A stretch of DNA of 64,000 nt from Tetrapyrgos nigripes (taxonomy: Eukaryota; Basidiomycota; Agaricomycetes; Agaricales; Campanellaceae), in assembly GCA_013368315.1 (NCBI GenBank), contig JAACJM010000039.1, forward strand, positions 62,001 through 126,000, read 5' to 3'. The notes beneath the pieces are model-generated. The model was not told where the DNA came from, made no database searches, and saw nothing but the letters and a program-made list of their open reading frames with translations. Positions 1-11,296 of the stretch are shown here, in pieces. Within the stretch, counting starts at the first letter, position 1; every line of letters begins with the position of its first letter. A program made the translations under genes and the position numbers.

Positions 1-1540
1 ATCGAAGCAGAGGAGAAGGGGGCCTTGAATTTGGCGATCAAAGATGAGCTTACCGCGCTTGAATGGGTCCACAAGCACATCGAGGAATTTGGCGGGGACA
101 AGGACAAGGTATTCTTGAATCTCTGTATATCACACTCGCTGCTCACGATGAGTACCTCTCCGTAGGTCACCGTAGCCGGAGTTAGCGCTGGAGCCATCAT
201 GAGCGCGATATTGTTCTTGCATCCTGACACTGAGCGTTTAGTGCGAGGTGGAGTGAGTGGTTCGCATTCATACGCCTCTATTGGCGGTGTATTAATTTGG
301 CTCTTCCCTTTAGATTTTCCAATCCGGATCAGCCGCAACAGCTCCCACTCGCAGTGCTGCCTTCAGACAAGTGACTAGCTGGGATCAGTTCGTTAGCAGT
401 GTACCTGCATGCGCAGACCTTGCCGGAACCAGCGGTACCTTTGATTGTCTTGTAAACGCAGATCCCAGCGATATTCTGGAAGGGGCCAATGCTTCAAGAG
501 AAGCAGCCATAGAAGGCTTCCCGTGGGTTCCTACTCTCGATGGACCAGACGGAATATTCCCAGATTATCCTTCCAAGTTGTTCGCCCTTGGTCAATATGC
601 GCGGATACCGTTCATTTCTGCAACCAATGTGGACGAAGGTGGGTGGTTCAAGTATTCTCGTTCTGAAATGCACCAATGGTGACAACAATTGGGGCACAAA
701 GGCACCGTCTTCGTCGATCCTACACAGGATTACACTACAGATCTGATTAGAGCCAATCTCCATAAGAACTTTTCGACGCCTAACATGGATAGTTCTGAAC
801 AGAATCAGCTCGACATGGCCATTGAAACGATACTTCAGCTGTATCCGGACGACCCAAGCTTGGGCTCTCCTTTTGGCACTGACGACAATACCTTCGGGCT
901 CAGTCCTGGTTTCAAGAGGATATCTGCTTTCCGTGAGTCGTTTCTTCACCTCAGAGCCATTCTCCAATACCAACCATTTTGTCACTATCTATCATAGAGG
1001 GAGACGCCATCTTCTTGTCACAAAGACGGATGTGGCAACAAACGATGGCAAATGACCTTTCCTCGGGAGTCCAGTCCTATGGTTACTTGTTCGCCCAAGG
1101 TACTCTTGCCACGAAACTCGTCCCGATGTTTGGAAGTAAGCTATTTTTAGTGACTCTTGAAAAGTGTTTCAGTCTGACTGTTGGCCGTTCTTTCTAGTTT
1201 TACATGGCTCCGACTCACATTACCTGTTCAACGACACCCTTGTCGATATTTCTACACCCGGCGCTTCGGAAGCCGGCATCACCTTTATGGACTACTTGAT
1301 TTCTTTCGTCGATAGCCTGGATCCCAACGACGGAAAGGGTGTACAACGACCACAGTGGAGTGTCTACGCCAAGGATGGACCGGTTCGTATTCTGAGTTCG
1401 CATCGGGTACATAGACTGATTGAATTTTTTTGCAGGTGGTGTTGCAAATTCAAGCTCAGAACATCACAGAGATTCCCGACACTTTTAGAAAGGAGCAGAC
1501 AGACTTTATCAACTCCTTACCAGACATTTTTCATCATTAA
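1..1540 (+). CDS. Type-B carboxylesterase/lipase, copy 1 (5' end outside the window)
   Basis: This is the 3' three quarters of a secreted alpha/beta-hydrolase of the type-B carboxylesterase/lipase family (Candida rugosa lipase type), which hydrolyses carboxylic ester bonds. By alignment with the complete copies, exons are about 1-108, 166-252, 314-638, 702-932, 998-1135, 1198-1382 and 1436-1540 (TAA). Visible family marks are the nucleophile elbow GVSAG just after 166, the acidic residue in NVDEG (split by the intron at 639-701) and the histidine in LHGSDSH near 1200. It matches 34161-35700 base for base apart from scattered substitutions and a shorter poly-T before the last exon, so it is a recent duplicate of copy 2. 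No frame break is seen in the part present. Its elbow reads GVSAG where copies 2 and 3 read GVSSG. Confidence 0.85.
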
Positions 1541-2197
1541 AGCATATCATAATTAGATTGAGGTTAATTGCTACGCTACTACTACCAGGGACTTGAAGTG
1601 TAAATACGATATGTACTGGAAATCTTCAAATAATTAAAAGAGAGAAATTTGCAGGATTAGGATAGGATAGGTTATGAGGACGTTCAAATCCTTGAAGCGG
1701 CTCGCACTTCTGTACTTGAATTATCGTTAGGTTTTCTCCAGTCACTACCGGTTATCACTCTTCCACTGGATCCTGAAACGACTCTGTTTTCCGTGAAGCC
1801 CGTCAAGGCGCTCCGATCCTCTCGCCAGAGCCAAGACCTGCTAGTGATGCAACTGTCTGGGTATGAACCTCAATGACACTATGCGAGCCTAAGGCTCAGA
1901 CTAAATGAAGAGGACGAGCTATATGGGATGCTAACGAGGTCATACGTCCGAGGGACGGTGGACTTCATGAATCATGCTACTCATTACTCTCGACAAGTCG
2001 GCGTATATAGTGGAAGCTCTAACTTCAACACGCTAGTGTTGGACCGCTGGTTCTGAAAGTTTCTTGAACTTCCTTCCGACCATTCGCGGTGAGACGGGCC
2101 CGGTGGAGTCGTACGCGACGATGAAAACGGATCGGTGAAGATGAATGTATCCGCCGTTGTCTGGCTGGTTTCTCAGTTCTGTTGCTTATCTACATAT

Positions 2198-2328
2198 CAC
2201 GCCGAAAATACAAAAATATCCGCTCGACAGAAAGGCGTACAGAAACACACTTTTTTACAGATATATCTTATATCAGTAGTAGTGATGTGATCTATCCGTC
2301 GAGTGGATATTTTTGTCTTTTCGGTGTG
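2198..2328. mobile_element. 131-bp MITE with imperfect 34-bp terminal inverted repeats
   Basis: The segment starts CACGCCGAAAATACAAAAAT and its reverse complement starts CACACCGAAAAGACAAAAAT; the inverted similarity runs about 34 bp with a few mismatches. It is flanked by TAT on both sides, a possible 3-bp target duplication. The paralogous flank near 38480-38510 lacks it, which supports insertion after the duplication. It has no coding capacity, and the superfamily is not certain (a 3-bp target would fit PIF/Harbinger). Confidence 0.6.
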
Positions 2329-2501
2329 TATGTATGCATGTAGCTTCTGTTGAGAAAAAAAAATCGTTCGTTTTTTTTTCAGCTGGAAATTACTCCACTG
2401 TCCACCTGAGCGCCATGCCATTGTCCTGGTACTGTGTATACCACGCTGAGCTCCGGTCTCCTCCCGACTCACGATATTAATCGATTCCAAAAGATGACGA
2501 C

Positions 2502-2768
2502 GTATATTTAGATATACGTATATCAAGTACATACCCGAGGAGCATGTACCCTGGTCCGCAACTATTTCCCGTGCTTCACTTCCACTGTGCGCCTAGGAGG
2601 GGTGACCGTCACCCAAGCAAATAAACAATCACTGGTGAAATTACACAAAAAGTGAGTCTCAACTGTTAATGGTATATTTAGATATACATATATCTAGCAG
2701 TACATACCCTAATGAGGAAGCATGTACCCTGGTCCGTAACTACTCTTTTCCCGGTGCTTCCACTTCGT
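2502..2768. repeat. Local tandem duplication, period about 170 bp
   Basis: The stretch beginning GTATATTTAGATATAC at 2502, including CATGTACCCTGGTCCG, recurs from 2672. The paralogous region at 38658-38770 has a single copy, so the duplication happened only on this side. Confidence 0.6.
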
Positions 2769-3235
2769 TTTCACTCTCGATTTTCATTCACCTTTGCGAC
2801 AGCGCTAGTGCATGTCAATGCAAATGCATGAATATGGCTGCATATGGTCACCGTCATTCAATCTTTCGTTGCAGAAGGTTCCAAATGCGACTTTGTTCCG
2901 GGAACGAGAATTTAGCTATAGCTATTTCCTTGATCTCTGAGCACCCAGCAAGCTCCCAGAGTGTCTGAATAATCTCACACCAGATCCACTAATAGGTCAA
3001 GAATTGCTTGTATGTGTGTACTCCTCCCGCTCCCGCGGGCTTTATGACACCTCTGCGCCGTCCAAATCTTTGAGCTCCCTTGACCGGTCTCCTCCTTCAT
3101 AAGTACGGGTTTTGGTGGCTACGGGGAGGACAAGTAAGAGTAGTTTACCAGCGGACCTGTACTCTTGAGTCTTCCCTGAGCTTAAACTCGAGTTGGAGAC
3201 GATATGAACAGCCTGTAAGTCTGCATTCCCAGCAT

Positions 3236-3312
3236 GGTATCCTATATCCTATATCCTATATTCCTATATTATTCTTATTCCTATATATTTCCTATATTTC
3301 CTATATATTAAG
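3236..3312. repeat. AT-rich simple repeat (CCTATAT-like units) at the duplication edge
   Basis: Irregular tandem units of CCTATAT and CCTATATTC type. It begins exactly where homology between the two esterase flanks ends, so it marks the breakpoint of the segmental duplication. From 3313 to 4067 no gene or known repeat is recognised. Confidence 0.75.
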
Positions 3313-4067
3313 ATAGGACGGGCCTGGGAAGAAACAATATTTACATAATCATTACTAAGCAATGTCCCTACGAATCCCTAACCTGACCGAGCGAAGCTTA
3401 TTAAGTTAGGACCTCCCGTCGGAATAATGATTATAGAATAACTTTACTAACCAAGGTTCCGACGGAAACAGCTGCGCCAGAGGCAGCTGCGCTTAATTTC
3501 CGTGCACGCCACGCGATGTACACACTCCGGTGCGCGCAAACGCGAAAACTCAAACATTTGCCTCATGTCTGCACACTTTTGTCTATGTAATGTGACTTGG
3601 GACACTTTTTGTGTCCTCTGCTCTACTTCTAAAGCTATTTCAGTAGTACATGTAAGGCTGATTTATAAATCAACTGGAGTGCCACAATTACTGACTCTGT
3701 GCATCCCAGAGGTGCATTTTCAATGTGAATATTAGTTTTCTTTTTATTTTCTTTTTCTTTTTGTTTTTCTGAATTCTTATGAAACTGAATAAATCAACAA
3801 TAAGGGAAACACCACCAAATACTCCTCAGAGGCATCACAATGCTCAATGTGAAAGAGGAAGAAATGCGCATGTCATGGACAGTCCTGAGGCAAGGTGTGT
3901 ACCTCAAGAATGACATGACATGGCTCCAGTACCCTTCAGTTTGCCTCAAGGTCCTGCTCAAGCTTACAACCCAGCTCAAGAAGACCCATTTCAAATGGTT
4001 AATTATGGTGTTCATTAGTATCAGCTAACTCAGGGCATTGCTGCACAGATCTGAGATTTGCCACCAA

Positions 4068-4866
4068 AATGCCAGGCCCAAGTAGAGCATGTGGAAGACC
4101 CCATCAACAGGTAAGCTTTCTTAGAAATTGTAAATATGCAGGTAGATGGACAGGTAAGTTTGTCTGTTCATATATTAGCCAATTTTCTTATATAAAGTAT
4201 GTTAGAACTATGTAAATAGGTTTCAACATTTGCCAGCTGACCTTCACAACCAACTTGCAAATATTCCTGCTCATCAGGCACTCTCAACTAGCTTTGATTG
4301 TTCACATAGCAGAGGCAGAGGTCAGGCTCTGGGAACAGCTCACATTGAACCACAGGAAGACCCTCCCATACCTCCTGAACCAAGGCCTCAACGTCAACCT
4401 GAGCCAGAGCCTGAAGATGGCATAGATGATCCTGCTCTATTTGAGCCTCCAATTGATCCATCCCAGGAATTTGAAGAAATCCTATTATTGAAGCAGAAGA
4501 TTATGACCAGTATTTCATGAGTGAATTGCTATAATTGAAGCTATTGTTGGAGATGCAGAATGGAATGCATTGACTTCTCAGATTCCCAGAGGTGGTCCAA
4601 GACTTCGAGTGTCTGAGGGCAGATCAAGGTACATACACTCTCTGAAACACTTAATACGAAGCTGACCCTTCTTTGCTATCTGGCTGGATGGTAGCATCAT
4701 CACAACACAAGGAATTCAAAGAAGGATCCTCCAGTCCAAAGTGTGTCCCAAGTGCAAGGCCCTTCATTGGGACTGTGAGAAACTGGCAAAGTCAACCATT
4801 AATGAGCTGAAATTTGGCTCCTGTTGTCTTCACCCAAATCTCCCTGTGTCAATCATTCACATAGAT
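4068..4866 (+). pseudogene. Helitron-like replicase/helicase N-terminal remnant
   Basis: A reading frame of about 45 codons ending at the TAA near 4870 contains a cysteine/histidine pattern: VCPKCKALHW, then FGSCC about 20 residues later, followed by LPVSI. This resembles the zinc-finger-like block (CxxCxAxHW ... F..CC ... LP) that precedes the Helitron-like N domain in fungal Helitron proteins. Upstream, an ATG at 4068 begins a basic peptide (MPGPSRACGRPHQQ) next to a GT donor, and 4230-4520 encodes a proline- and glutamate-rich stretch, as in the N-terminus of such proteins. The Rep and helicase domains are absent and the frames are broken. This is a motif-based call; a domain search of all six frames would settle it. 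Confidence 0.45.
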
Positions 4867-4878
4867 ATTTAATGTCTC

Positions 4879-5196
4879 TTTCCAAGTAGTGAACTGCATG
4901 GGTATCCTGCAGGTACTTTTGAGGCTACCTGTACCTGTACCTGTGAGCCCTATATACCTGCAGGTCTTGACTTGATGAAGGAAGACTCAACAATTTGCAT
5001 TCAAAAAAAGGTGAGAATTAACCATTAGATTATATTAATGCATTGAACTATACCTAAAAAGCCTAATTGAAGTGTTTATGGCCTGTCCAAGCCACCAGCA
5101 ACTGGCACAGGTCTGGAAATCTGTACCTGTACCTATCAGACCCTTACCCATGATTTGTGACAACCTGCTGGACCTGTGCTTTTCACTATTTCCAAA
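4879..5196. mobile_element. Non-autonomous hAT-type element (302 bp) with 8-bp target duplication
   Basis: Element 4887-5188 starts TAGTGAACTGCATGGGTA and its other end read inward is TAGTGAAAAGCACAGGTC, giving short related inverted termini. The flanking octamers TTTCCAAG (4879-4886) and TTTCCAAA (5189-5196) match at 7 of 8 bases, as in hAT target duplications. Subterminal ACCTGTACCTGT repeats are present. It has no coding capacity and belongs to the same family as 5411-5793. Confidence 0.65.
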
Positions 5197-5402
5197 GCCA
5201 TTCTTTCCCATCTAAATCCTTCTCAAACAACTTCTGCAGAGAATACAAGATTGTCATTGGCATTGACAACCATTCTGTAGATAATTGCAAAGTAAGCCCA
5301 GGCAAACTCTCTGGAATCTCCATAGGACTAACTGACCTCAATCATAGAAACACCTCTACAGCTACCTCTCCTTTCAATTCATCTTTCCAACATCCATCAT
5401 CA

Positions 5403-5801
5403 TCCTCAAGTAGGGAACAGTACTGGGATCCCACAGGTAAATTTTTCTGACCCGTCCCTGTACCTGCCAAATCCTGTATCTGTCCAGGCAGGTCAATGGT
5501 TTGGACGGGGCAGATGGGTCATAGGCCTGACCCATGGGATACAATGCATAACAAGTTGGTTCACCAATGTTTCACACCATAAAGTAAATGAATGAGTTAA
5601 ATATTAGTATATATACACTGTGAGTGTCCTTTTTGTGTGAGAAAATTGATAATATTGGGTGGATATGAGGGCTGTCTACTCCACAAACAGGTCATGGGTT
5701 TGCAGTGGGTTCAGATATGCTGACCCATACCCATACCTGTCAAACCTGTACCTCCCAACCCATCAAAAACCTGCATACCCATGCTTTTCACTATCCACAA
5801 G
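5403..5801. mobile_element. Second copy of the same hAT-type family (383 bp)
   Basis: Element 5411-5793 begins TAGGGAACAGTACTGGGATC, ends with GCTTTTCACTA, and contains the same ACCTGTACC/GGTACAGG-type subterminal repeats as the element at 4887. The flanking octamers TCCTCAAG and TCCACAAG match at 7 of 8 positions. The interval 5197-5402 between the two copies encodes nothing recognised. Confidence 0.65.
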
Positions 5802-5977
5802 TGGTTTTCATTTCTCCTTGATACAATCTGGAACCCAGAACCACAGGCCATCATGCTGTTTGGTACCAGACATTGAGTACAAGAAGGAAAGATCTGCTTG
5901 GAATTGTTTGTTTTTTTGAGACTAATTAGATGGTCTGTTCATGAGCTGACATACAGTGAACATGTACATTGAACATT

Positions 5978-6221
5978 AGGAAGATGAAGGCATATCAGTC
6001 ATAGCACTTGGCTTGCGAGTCCAACAAATTCCTCTCCAAATTATTCAATGGTCTCCCTATAGTCATGCTGAGGAACTGGCATTTATTTTACATACATTTG
6101 ATACAAGGAAGATGAAGGTATGCAATAGCCATAGCACTTGACTTGCCATTCCAGCGAATTCCTCTCCAAATCATTCAATGGTCTACCTATAGCCATGCTG
6201 AGGAACTGGCATTTGTTTTTC
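5978..6221. repeat. Tandem duplication, period about 128 bp
   Basis: AGGAAGATGAAGG...CATAGCACTTG...TCATTCAATGGTCT...GCTGAGGAACTGGCATTT occurs from 5978 and again from 6106 with scattered substitutions. Noncoding. Confidence 0.8.
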
Positions 6222-6304
6222 ACAAGAAAGGCCAGTGTATCCAAAGATCACAGATTCAGAAGGATAGGACTTGAAGCATGCACAGTGAGCCTTCAGTGAG
6301 GTAT

Positions 6305-6540
6305 GGGTTATGATGCACAAAAGATTTAAATAATGAAGTACATGATACTTATTAATTAGGTTTCTATGTTTTCTATGTAAAAAATCACAATAGAATGGTG
6401 CAAAGGCATTGGTTGTAAAGCTTGGGTTATAAAGCATAAAGGATTAAAATGATGAACTACATGGAACTTATCAGGTTTCTATTGTAAGTCAGACTCACAG
6501 TGGAATGGAGGCATGATAGCACTGACATAAAAATGATACA
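6305..6540. repeat. Tandem duplication, period about 119 bp
   Basis: GGGTTATGATGCACAAAAGATT... and GGGTTATAAAGCATAAAGGATT... start two diverged units at 6305 and 6424, each running through AGGTTTCTAT and a CACARTGGAATGG-like block, with a partial third unit to about 6560. A GGGGGTGCAGCCCCC hairpin follows near 6590. Confidence 0.6.
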
Positions 6541-6661
6541 TGATTCACAGTGGAATAGAGGCATGCCAGCGCCGACTTAGCAGGGGTTTGGGGGTGCAGC
6601 CCCCTACAAGCTGTCGACCCAATGCCGTAGGAATGGAATGACAAAGGCATGGGTCATAAAG

Positions 6662-7250
6662 TTTGTTACATCACTAAAATGGCTTCAACGATACTCATTG
6701 TCACAGAAAGTGATGGTCTGGGTATTTTTCCACTGCATCTCTACCACTGTATCTCTACAACAGCTGTGTCATTTGGCTTCAAACAAGTTGTAGACAGATT
6801 CAGTAATAAAATAGAAAGCTTTTGACACCCAAGTTTTGATACCCCAGGCAAATGGTTCTTCTGTAGACAGGAATTGTGCAAAACCCCATTTTGCTACTCT
6901 TTTTTAAATATCTCGCTCAGTTTTATTACAACTGTTGGGGAGCAAGTTCCAACCCCTGTTTTTGATGCTGCTCTTTCTCTTGGTGTAGTCAGAATTTTCG
7001 AAAAAAAATCATGTGGTGATGTAGCAAAATGGGGTTTTCCAAAATGCCCCTTTCTCAAAGTACCCCTTCACTGGGGCATCTCAAATTTGGTATCAAATGC
7101 TTTCTATTTTACTAATAAACAATAATACAACTTGATTGAAGCCAAATGATGCAGCCACTGTAGAGATATCATCAAAAAATAGGCAGACCGTCACTTTCCA
7201 TGACAATGAGTATAATGCTAGACAGGGGCTTACAGTGGCCCGTAATGATG
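6662..7250. mobile_element. Fold-back (long inverted repeat) element
   Basis: The left arm, about 6662-6896, is an imperfect reverse complement of the right arm, about 7018-7250. Matching landmarks are ACTCATTGTCA..AAAGTGA, ATCTCTAC, CATTTGGCTTCAA, AAAATAGAAAGC and GCAAAACCCCATTTTGCTAC, the last being near-perfect over 20 bp at 6876 and 7020. The roughly 120-bp centre has no homologous arm. The structure fits a decayed fold-back MITE; the target duplication was not resolved and no transposase is present. Confidence 0.55.
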
Positions 7251-8460
7251 TAAGGAAGGTGACACTAAGGAACTGACATGCTTATATAAGCAATGACATC
7301 AGCCGCCATAGGTCAGGGTCCAAGAAAAAAAAAATTTTGGGTAGCAAAATTGAGTACAGAGGTGTGCAGTACAGTACATGAAAGGTATCTAGAGCTTTTT
7401 TGTGGCTTCTTGAGCTGCCTGAAGCATCTCTCTGGGCAAAGTGCAGTGTCCGTTAATAGGCTGTTTCTCTAGTAAGTGCTCTTAGCACACAGAACACAAC
7501 CAGAAAAACCTATACAATTTGTTTTGCAAGTGTATCTAGTAAGTAGAATACTCTTCAATTTAGTCCACAGTTTGGAGATCTTTTGGGGGATTTTTTTGTA
7601 AAGGTTTGCACAGATGCACACACAAAGGCTATTGCCACAAAACACACAAATGCACGAAGACACACACAATATCAATTCAACCAGTTCAATTCTATTTGAA
7701 GGCGCCAATGCCTTAGACACAGTTTCCAAGTCTCGAGGACACAAGTTATAAACACAAAACAACCAACAAATATATTCAACACTGATTTAACCAACACTGT
7801 ATGTTTAGACTCCACGCGAGTATGATAAGTTTGTTTAGAAGCTCTTGTCTGTGTTTCACAGTCTCTACTGCTAAATAGGGAGAATCCTGATACTCTACAG
7901 TCCGTTGCTTAGGTAGCTACTAGTAATACCTGGTCCTTTTATACTACTTGTAGCTACAACTATACAGTTTTACATTTCTTTTCAATGTCTGCTAAAATAT
8001 ATCAAAGAAAACAGAAAATCTACTCTAACCGCTAGTCTGTGAGCGTAGTAACTACTGGATCTAGTAGGTACCTTCTAATTAGGGTATACAGAAAACTTGA
8101 ATATTATCTAATTTTTGTAGTAGGGATTTCTCTGTCCCTTGCTCCACTCTCTTTACTAGTAGGGTACTCTCTGGTACTGGCGGCCGTAGCCTACCTGACT
8201 CAGATAGCTCCACTTATGACTACACTTCGGAATACCACTAATCCTGTGGGTTTAGGGTATCCTCGTATCTAGTCTTTGCCTCTTGTTCTTATAGTATTGA
8301 ACGTATACTTATCCCTTTACACCGCTAGTCAAACTTGTACACCACTAATCCAAGTCCAGCTCTTCAATAGTAATGCTCAAGCCTTACAAACTAGCGTAGT
8401 ATAGCAAAGGATAGTACCACCCTTATCTTTAAGACGCCAATCTGTAGTGATCTCCGGTAA
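7251..8460. other. Unresolved sequence, left part of the Gypsy-1 target locus
   Basis: No supported gene. The stretch continues at 16482 once Gypsy-1 and one GTAC target copy are removed. On the minus strand, 17187-17005 reads like a degenerate end of a retrotransposon polyprotein, so the locus may be an old minus-strand LTR retrotransposon, but no terminal repeats or conserved motif could be confirmed. Confidence 0.2.
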
Positions 8461-8464
8461 GTAC

Positions 8465-8980
8465 TGTCATGAATCGCTCCCCGCCTATTCATTTCCTTTC
8501 TATTCTTTTCCTTTTACTACCTACTTCCCACTCTAACCCCATAAACATCAACCATTTCCCATCATCATCTATAGTTACCATCTCCATAGATCTATGACTC
8601 ATACATTTATCTCCTCCGCCTTTTATCTCCACGGACATTCTCACTGTCAATCATTCCTTATGATCCAGTACCTTCATCTATCCATATTCAGCCTATTACT
8701 TTCTCGCCCTTGACATTTCCACATGATACCGTCTATTATTACTTACTCTTTCCCATCTGTTCACATTTTACTTATATACCTGTGATCTTTGTAACCTATT
8801 CCTTAGTTTGTTCACTTCGTCTCCGCTCCGTACCTTTACTACGCAGTGTAGAGCCTAGTCAGCTTACTTTCTCTCTATCTCTCTATCTCTCTACCTCTTT
8901 TGATCAATCTATTCTCTTGTAACCGGCTTTCTCGCATTGTGTGACTTGGGTGGTTATTGAGTGTACCGACAACCTTGACA
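8465..8980 (+). repeat. Gypsy-1 left LTR (516 bp)
   Basis: Begins TGTCATGAATCG and ends CAACCTTGACA. Compared with the right LTR there is one T/A difference and three C/T differences (4 of 516, about 0.8 percent). Confidence 0.97.
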
Positions 8981-9638
8981 CTTGAACGAACTCCCATACA
9001 CCCACCTCACAAATCCTTCCGTCGCATTTGAACCTTCCTATTACCCTATCCTTCCCCTACGGTGCTGCAGAAGCCCAACAACTCTACCCTGTGTGAGGAG
9101 CCTCACAGGTTGGCAGGCGTGAACTACTCAAGGAGCAGTTACACGAGGTCATCCCCCGTCTACACAGTCTCGAGACGTAATACCAGACTTGCTAAACCCG
9201 AGTAAGGTGGTCGACTGGTTCTGTAATTGAAACCCAAAATCCCTTTTCACTCTGTCTACCCCATATCCCCGAATTCGTATCGAACCCGCTGTAACCCCTT
9301 GTGACTACGAACGGGTTCCATTTTCCCTCCCTCGTTACTTCTTACACACTGAATACTGGGTCTCTCACGGAAGAAACATACGAGCGAATCCTTGGAGCTT
9401 TGATCGACACTTCGTTTGCACAAGACGTTGGGTGTGGAAACTTACCTCAGGTGATGTAGTTCTCTCGACGTTCTCATACATAACAGTGAAAGAGGACTTC
9501 AATACAGGAGAAACAGTGGTTCAGATCAAAGGACCTCTATTCTTCAGAGAAAACATCGATTACTCTCCATCATCACCTCTCCCCGAATATGGTCTAGCGT
9601 CCTCCTTTATCCTAGGACCCAACTACCTTTCTTAGTAT
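8981..9638 (+). other. Gypsy-1 leader between left LTR and gag
   Basis: 658 bp of leader. A 68-codon frame at 9432-9635 is in phase with gag and ends in TAG at 9633; whether it was once the gag N-terminus or is untranslated cannot be decided. Confidence 0.6.
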
Positions 9639-11156
9639 ATGACCGATCGACGATCCGCATCTGCAGACCCGAACCTCCACTGTGCCAACCGACCACACAT
9701 ATTCCATCCCGCATCATTCCAAGACGCCTCCTATATCTCCGAAAACGGTGACGATCCTTGGGTTCCGTGCACCACACAACCGTGTCTGAACAGATACAAC
9801 ACTCAACGACTTACTGACGTAGAACTCCCGAACTGGTTACACATTATAACCCAACTCCAAGAACTTGCAATTCAAAAAGCACATCGAAAACCCAAAACCG
9901 AAACAAGCCAGGGAACCTCTACACCTACCAACCAACCTTCCGAATCTGATCCAGTACCAGAAACCCCTCCCAATAACCCACCAGAACCAGACAACCCCAC
10001 TTCCCCACCTTCTTCGCCCACCATTCCATCCGCCGAAGGACCATCCGTAGCCCCTCGTCGTCCTCCTACACCTCCTTCTCCAAATCCGTCCGATCCAAAC
10101 GATTCAGTCATGGCTGATACACCTCCTATCGGGTCAAACGGAACTTCCGAATGAGGAAGGAAACCAGACGCCTTCAATGGAGAACGTAGTGAGGCAAAAC
10201 GATGGCTGGCCCTATTTAATAACTATCTACGCATGAATAAAGGAAAGTACCCGACTGAAGAAAGTCAGGTTTCGTTATTCCTGTCATTCTTTACAGGAGA
10301 AAAAGGAGGAGATTGGGCAATGCAGAGATTAATAGAACGAGATGAAGATGAGGAAGATGAGGACTTGGCGAGTACACCAGAGAAATGGAGATGGATAACC
10401 TTGAAACAGATACGTGATAGATTCAAAAAGGACTTCAAAGCTCTCGCCTCAGAAGATGTGGCGAGGATGAAGATCAAGTTTGCTAGAATGAAGGGGACAG
10501 ATATTAGCAGCTACAACAGCATCTTCGATACATACGGAGAAGAGTCTGAATTCGGAGAAGCAGCGTTGTTGGAATTTTATCAGGATGGGTTACCACCCAA
10601 ACTCCGAGAAGCAGTTGGAAGAACGTATCCAAAATGGGATGACTTCGAGGAGTACAAGGAAAGAGCTGTGGAACTTCATTTAGAATGGGTGAAGGAACGG
10701 GAAAGACAAGGATGCTGGAAAACTACCTCAACGTCGAAGAGTAGTCCAGGTCCGTCTCAGGGAAGAACGGTAGCAAGTGTCAATGCGCTTATGAATATGG
10801 GACCAGGTGCTAACTCGTCTTTCACTTCATTACCCAAACTGATGCCCGATGAAAGGGACCGACTCCGAAAGTTAGGAGCATGCTTTGCATGTAGACAAAC
10901 TGGGCACATGAGCAACGAATGTCCGACATTCCCGAGGACATCATCTCAAAACACTTCCCAAACCTTTCCCTCTTGTGCTGTTCGAACAGCCGAAATCGCA
11001 TCTTCACCACTGGTAACGGTAGCTCAGGCGTCTTCATCTCGAAACACAATCAAGGATATTTCCGACATGGTTAAAAGGGTTAAAGGACTAGAGGGAGAAG
11101 AAAAGGAACAAGCAACCGTCTATTTAAAAGACATTATGTCTAAATTGGATTTTTGA
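9639..11156 (+). pseudogene. Gypsy-1 gag, interrupted by one in-frame TGA
   Basis: Capsid/nucleocapsid polyprotein of a Ty3/Gypsy element. One frame runs from 9639 to the TGA at 11154 but is cut by a TGA at 10152-10154. Before the stop lies a proline/serine-rich region; after it comes the retrotransposon gag domain (about 10155-10720, with the KRWLALFNNYL and FYQDGLPPKLREAV stretches), then a nucleocapsid knuckle CFACRQTGHMSNEC at about 10880-10921, which fits C-x2-C-x4-H-x4-C. The stop is consistent with CGA changed to TGA. Pol follows in the -1 frame relative to gag. Confidence 0.85.
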
Positions 11157-11296
11157 ATCACTCCTCTGCTATGTCGTCAGTAGGAGTAGAACAGTACACC
11201 GGACAGTTAAAGAACAATCGATATAGTGTGTTATACCCCTCTAGTGAGTGAATCTTTCCTTCAGAATTAAGAATGTCGGCAATCACTCGTAACTGA

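Larger units (their letters stand above)
1541..3235. repeat. 3' flank of esterase copy 1, segmental duplication of 35708-39235
   Basis: The sequence downstream of esterase copy 1 is homologous to that downstream of copy 2. Homology stops at the CATGGTAT near 3235 (39235 in the other copy), where this side runs into an AT-rich simple repeat and the other into the promoter of esterase copy 3. This copy lacks the 1.76-kb TIR element and about 340 bp near 36118-36457, and instead carries a 131-bp MITE and a 170-bp local duplication. No gene is recognised here; the short ORFs are not supported by homology. Confidence 0.8.

Noticed and set aside
494..985. 163-codon minus-strand frame over the esterase exon (and its twin at 34654-35145)
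   Set aside because: Antisense shadow of a conserved esterase exon; frame conservation follows from the duplication.
2197..2532. 111-codon minus-strand frame
   Set aside because: Overlaps a MITE and AT-rich noncoding flank; the frame is not kept in the paralogous flank.
7800..8460. Old minus-strand LTR retrotransposon split by Gypsy-1
   Set aside because: Only a vague resemblance of 17187-17005 to an integrase tail; no conserved catalytic motif and no LTR pair.
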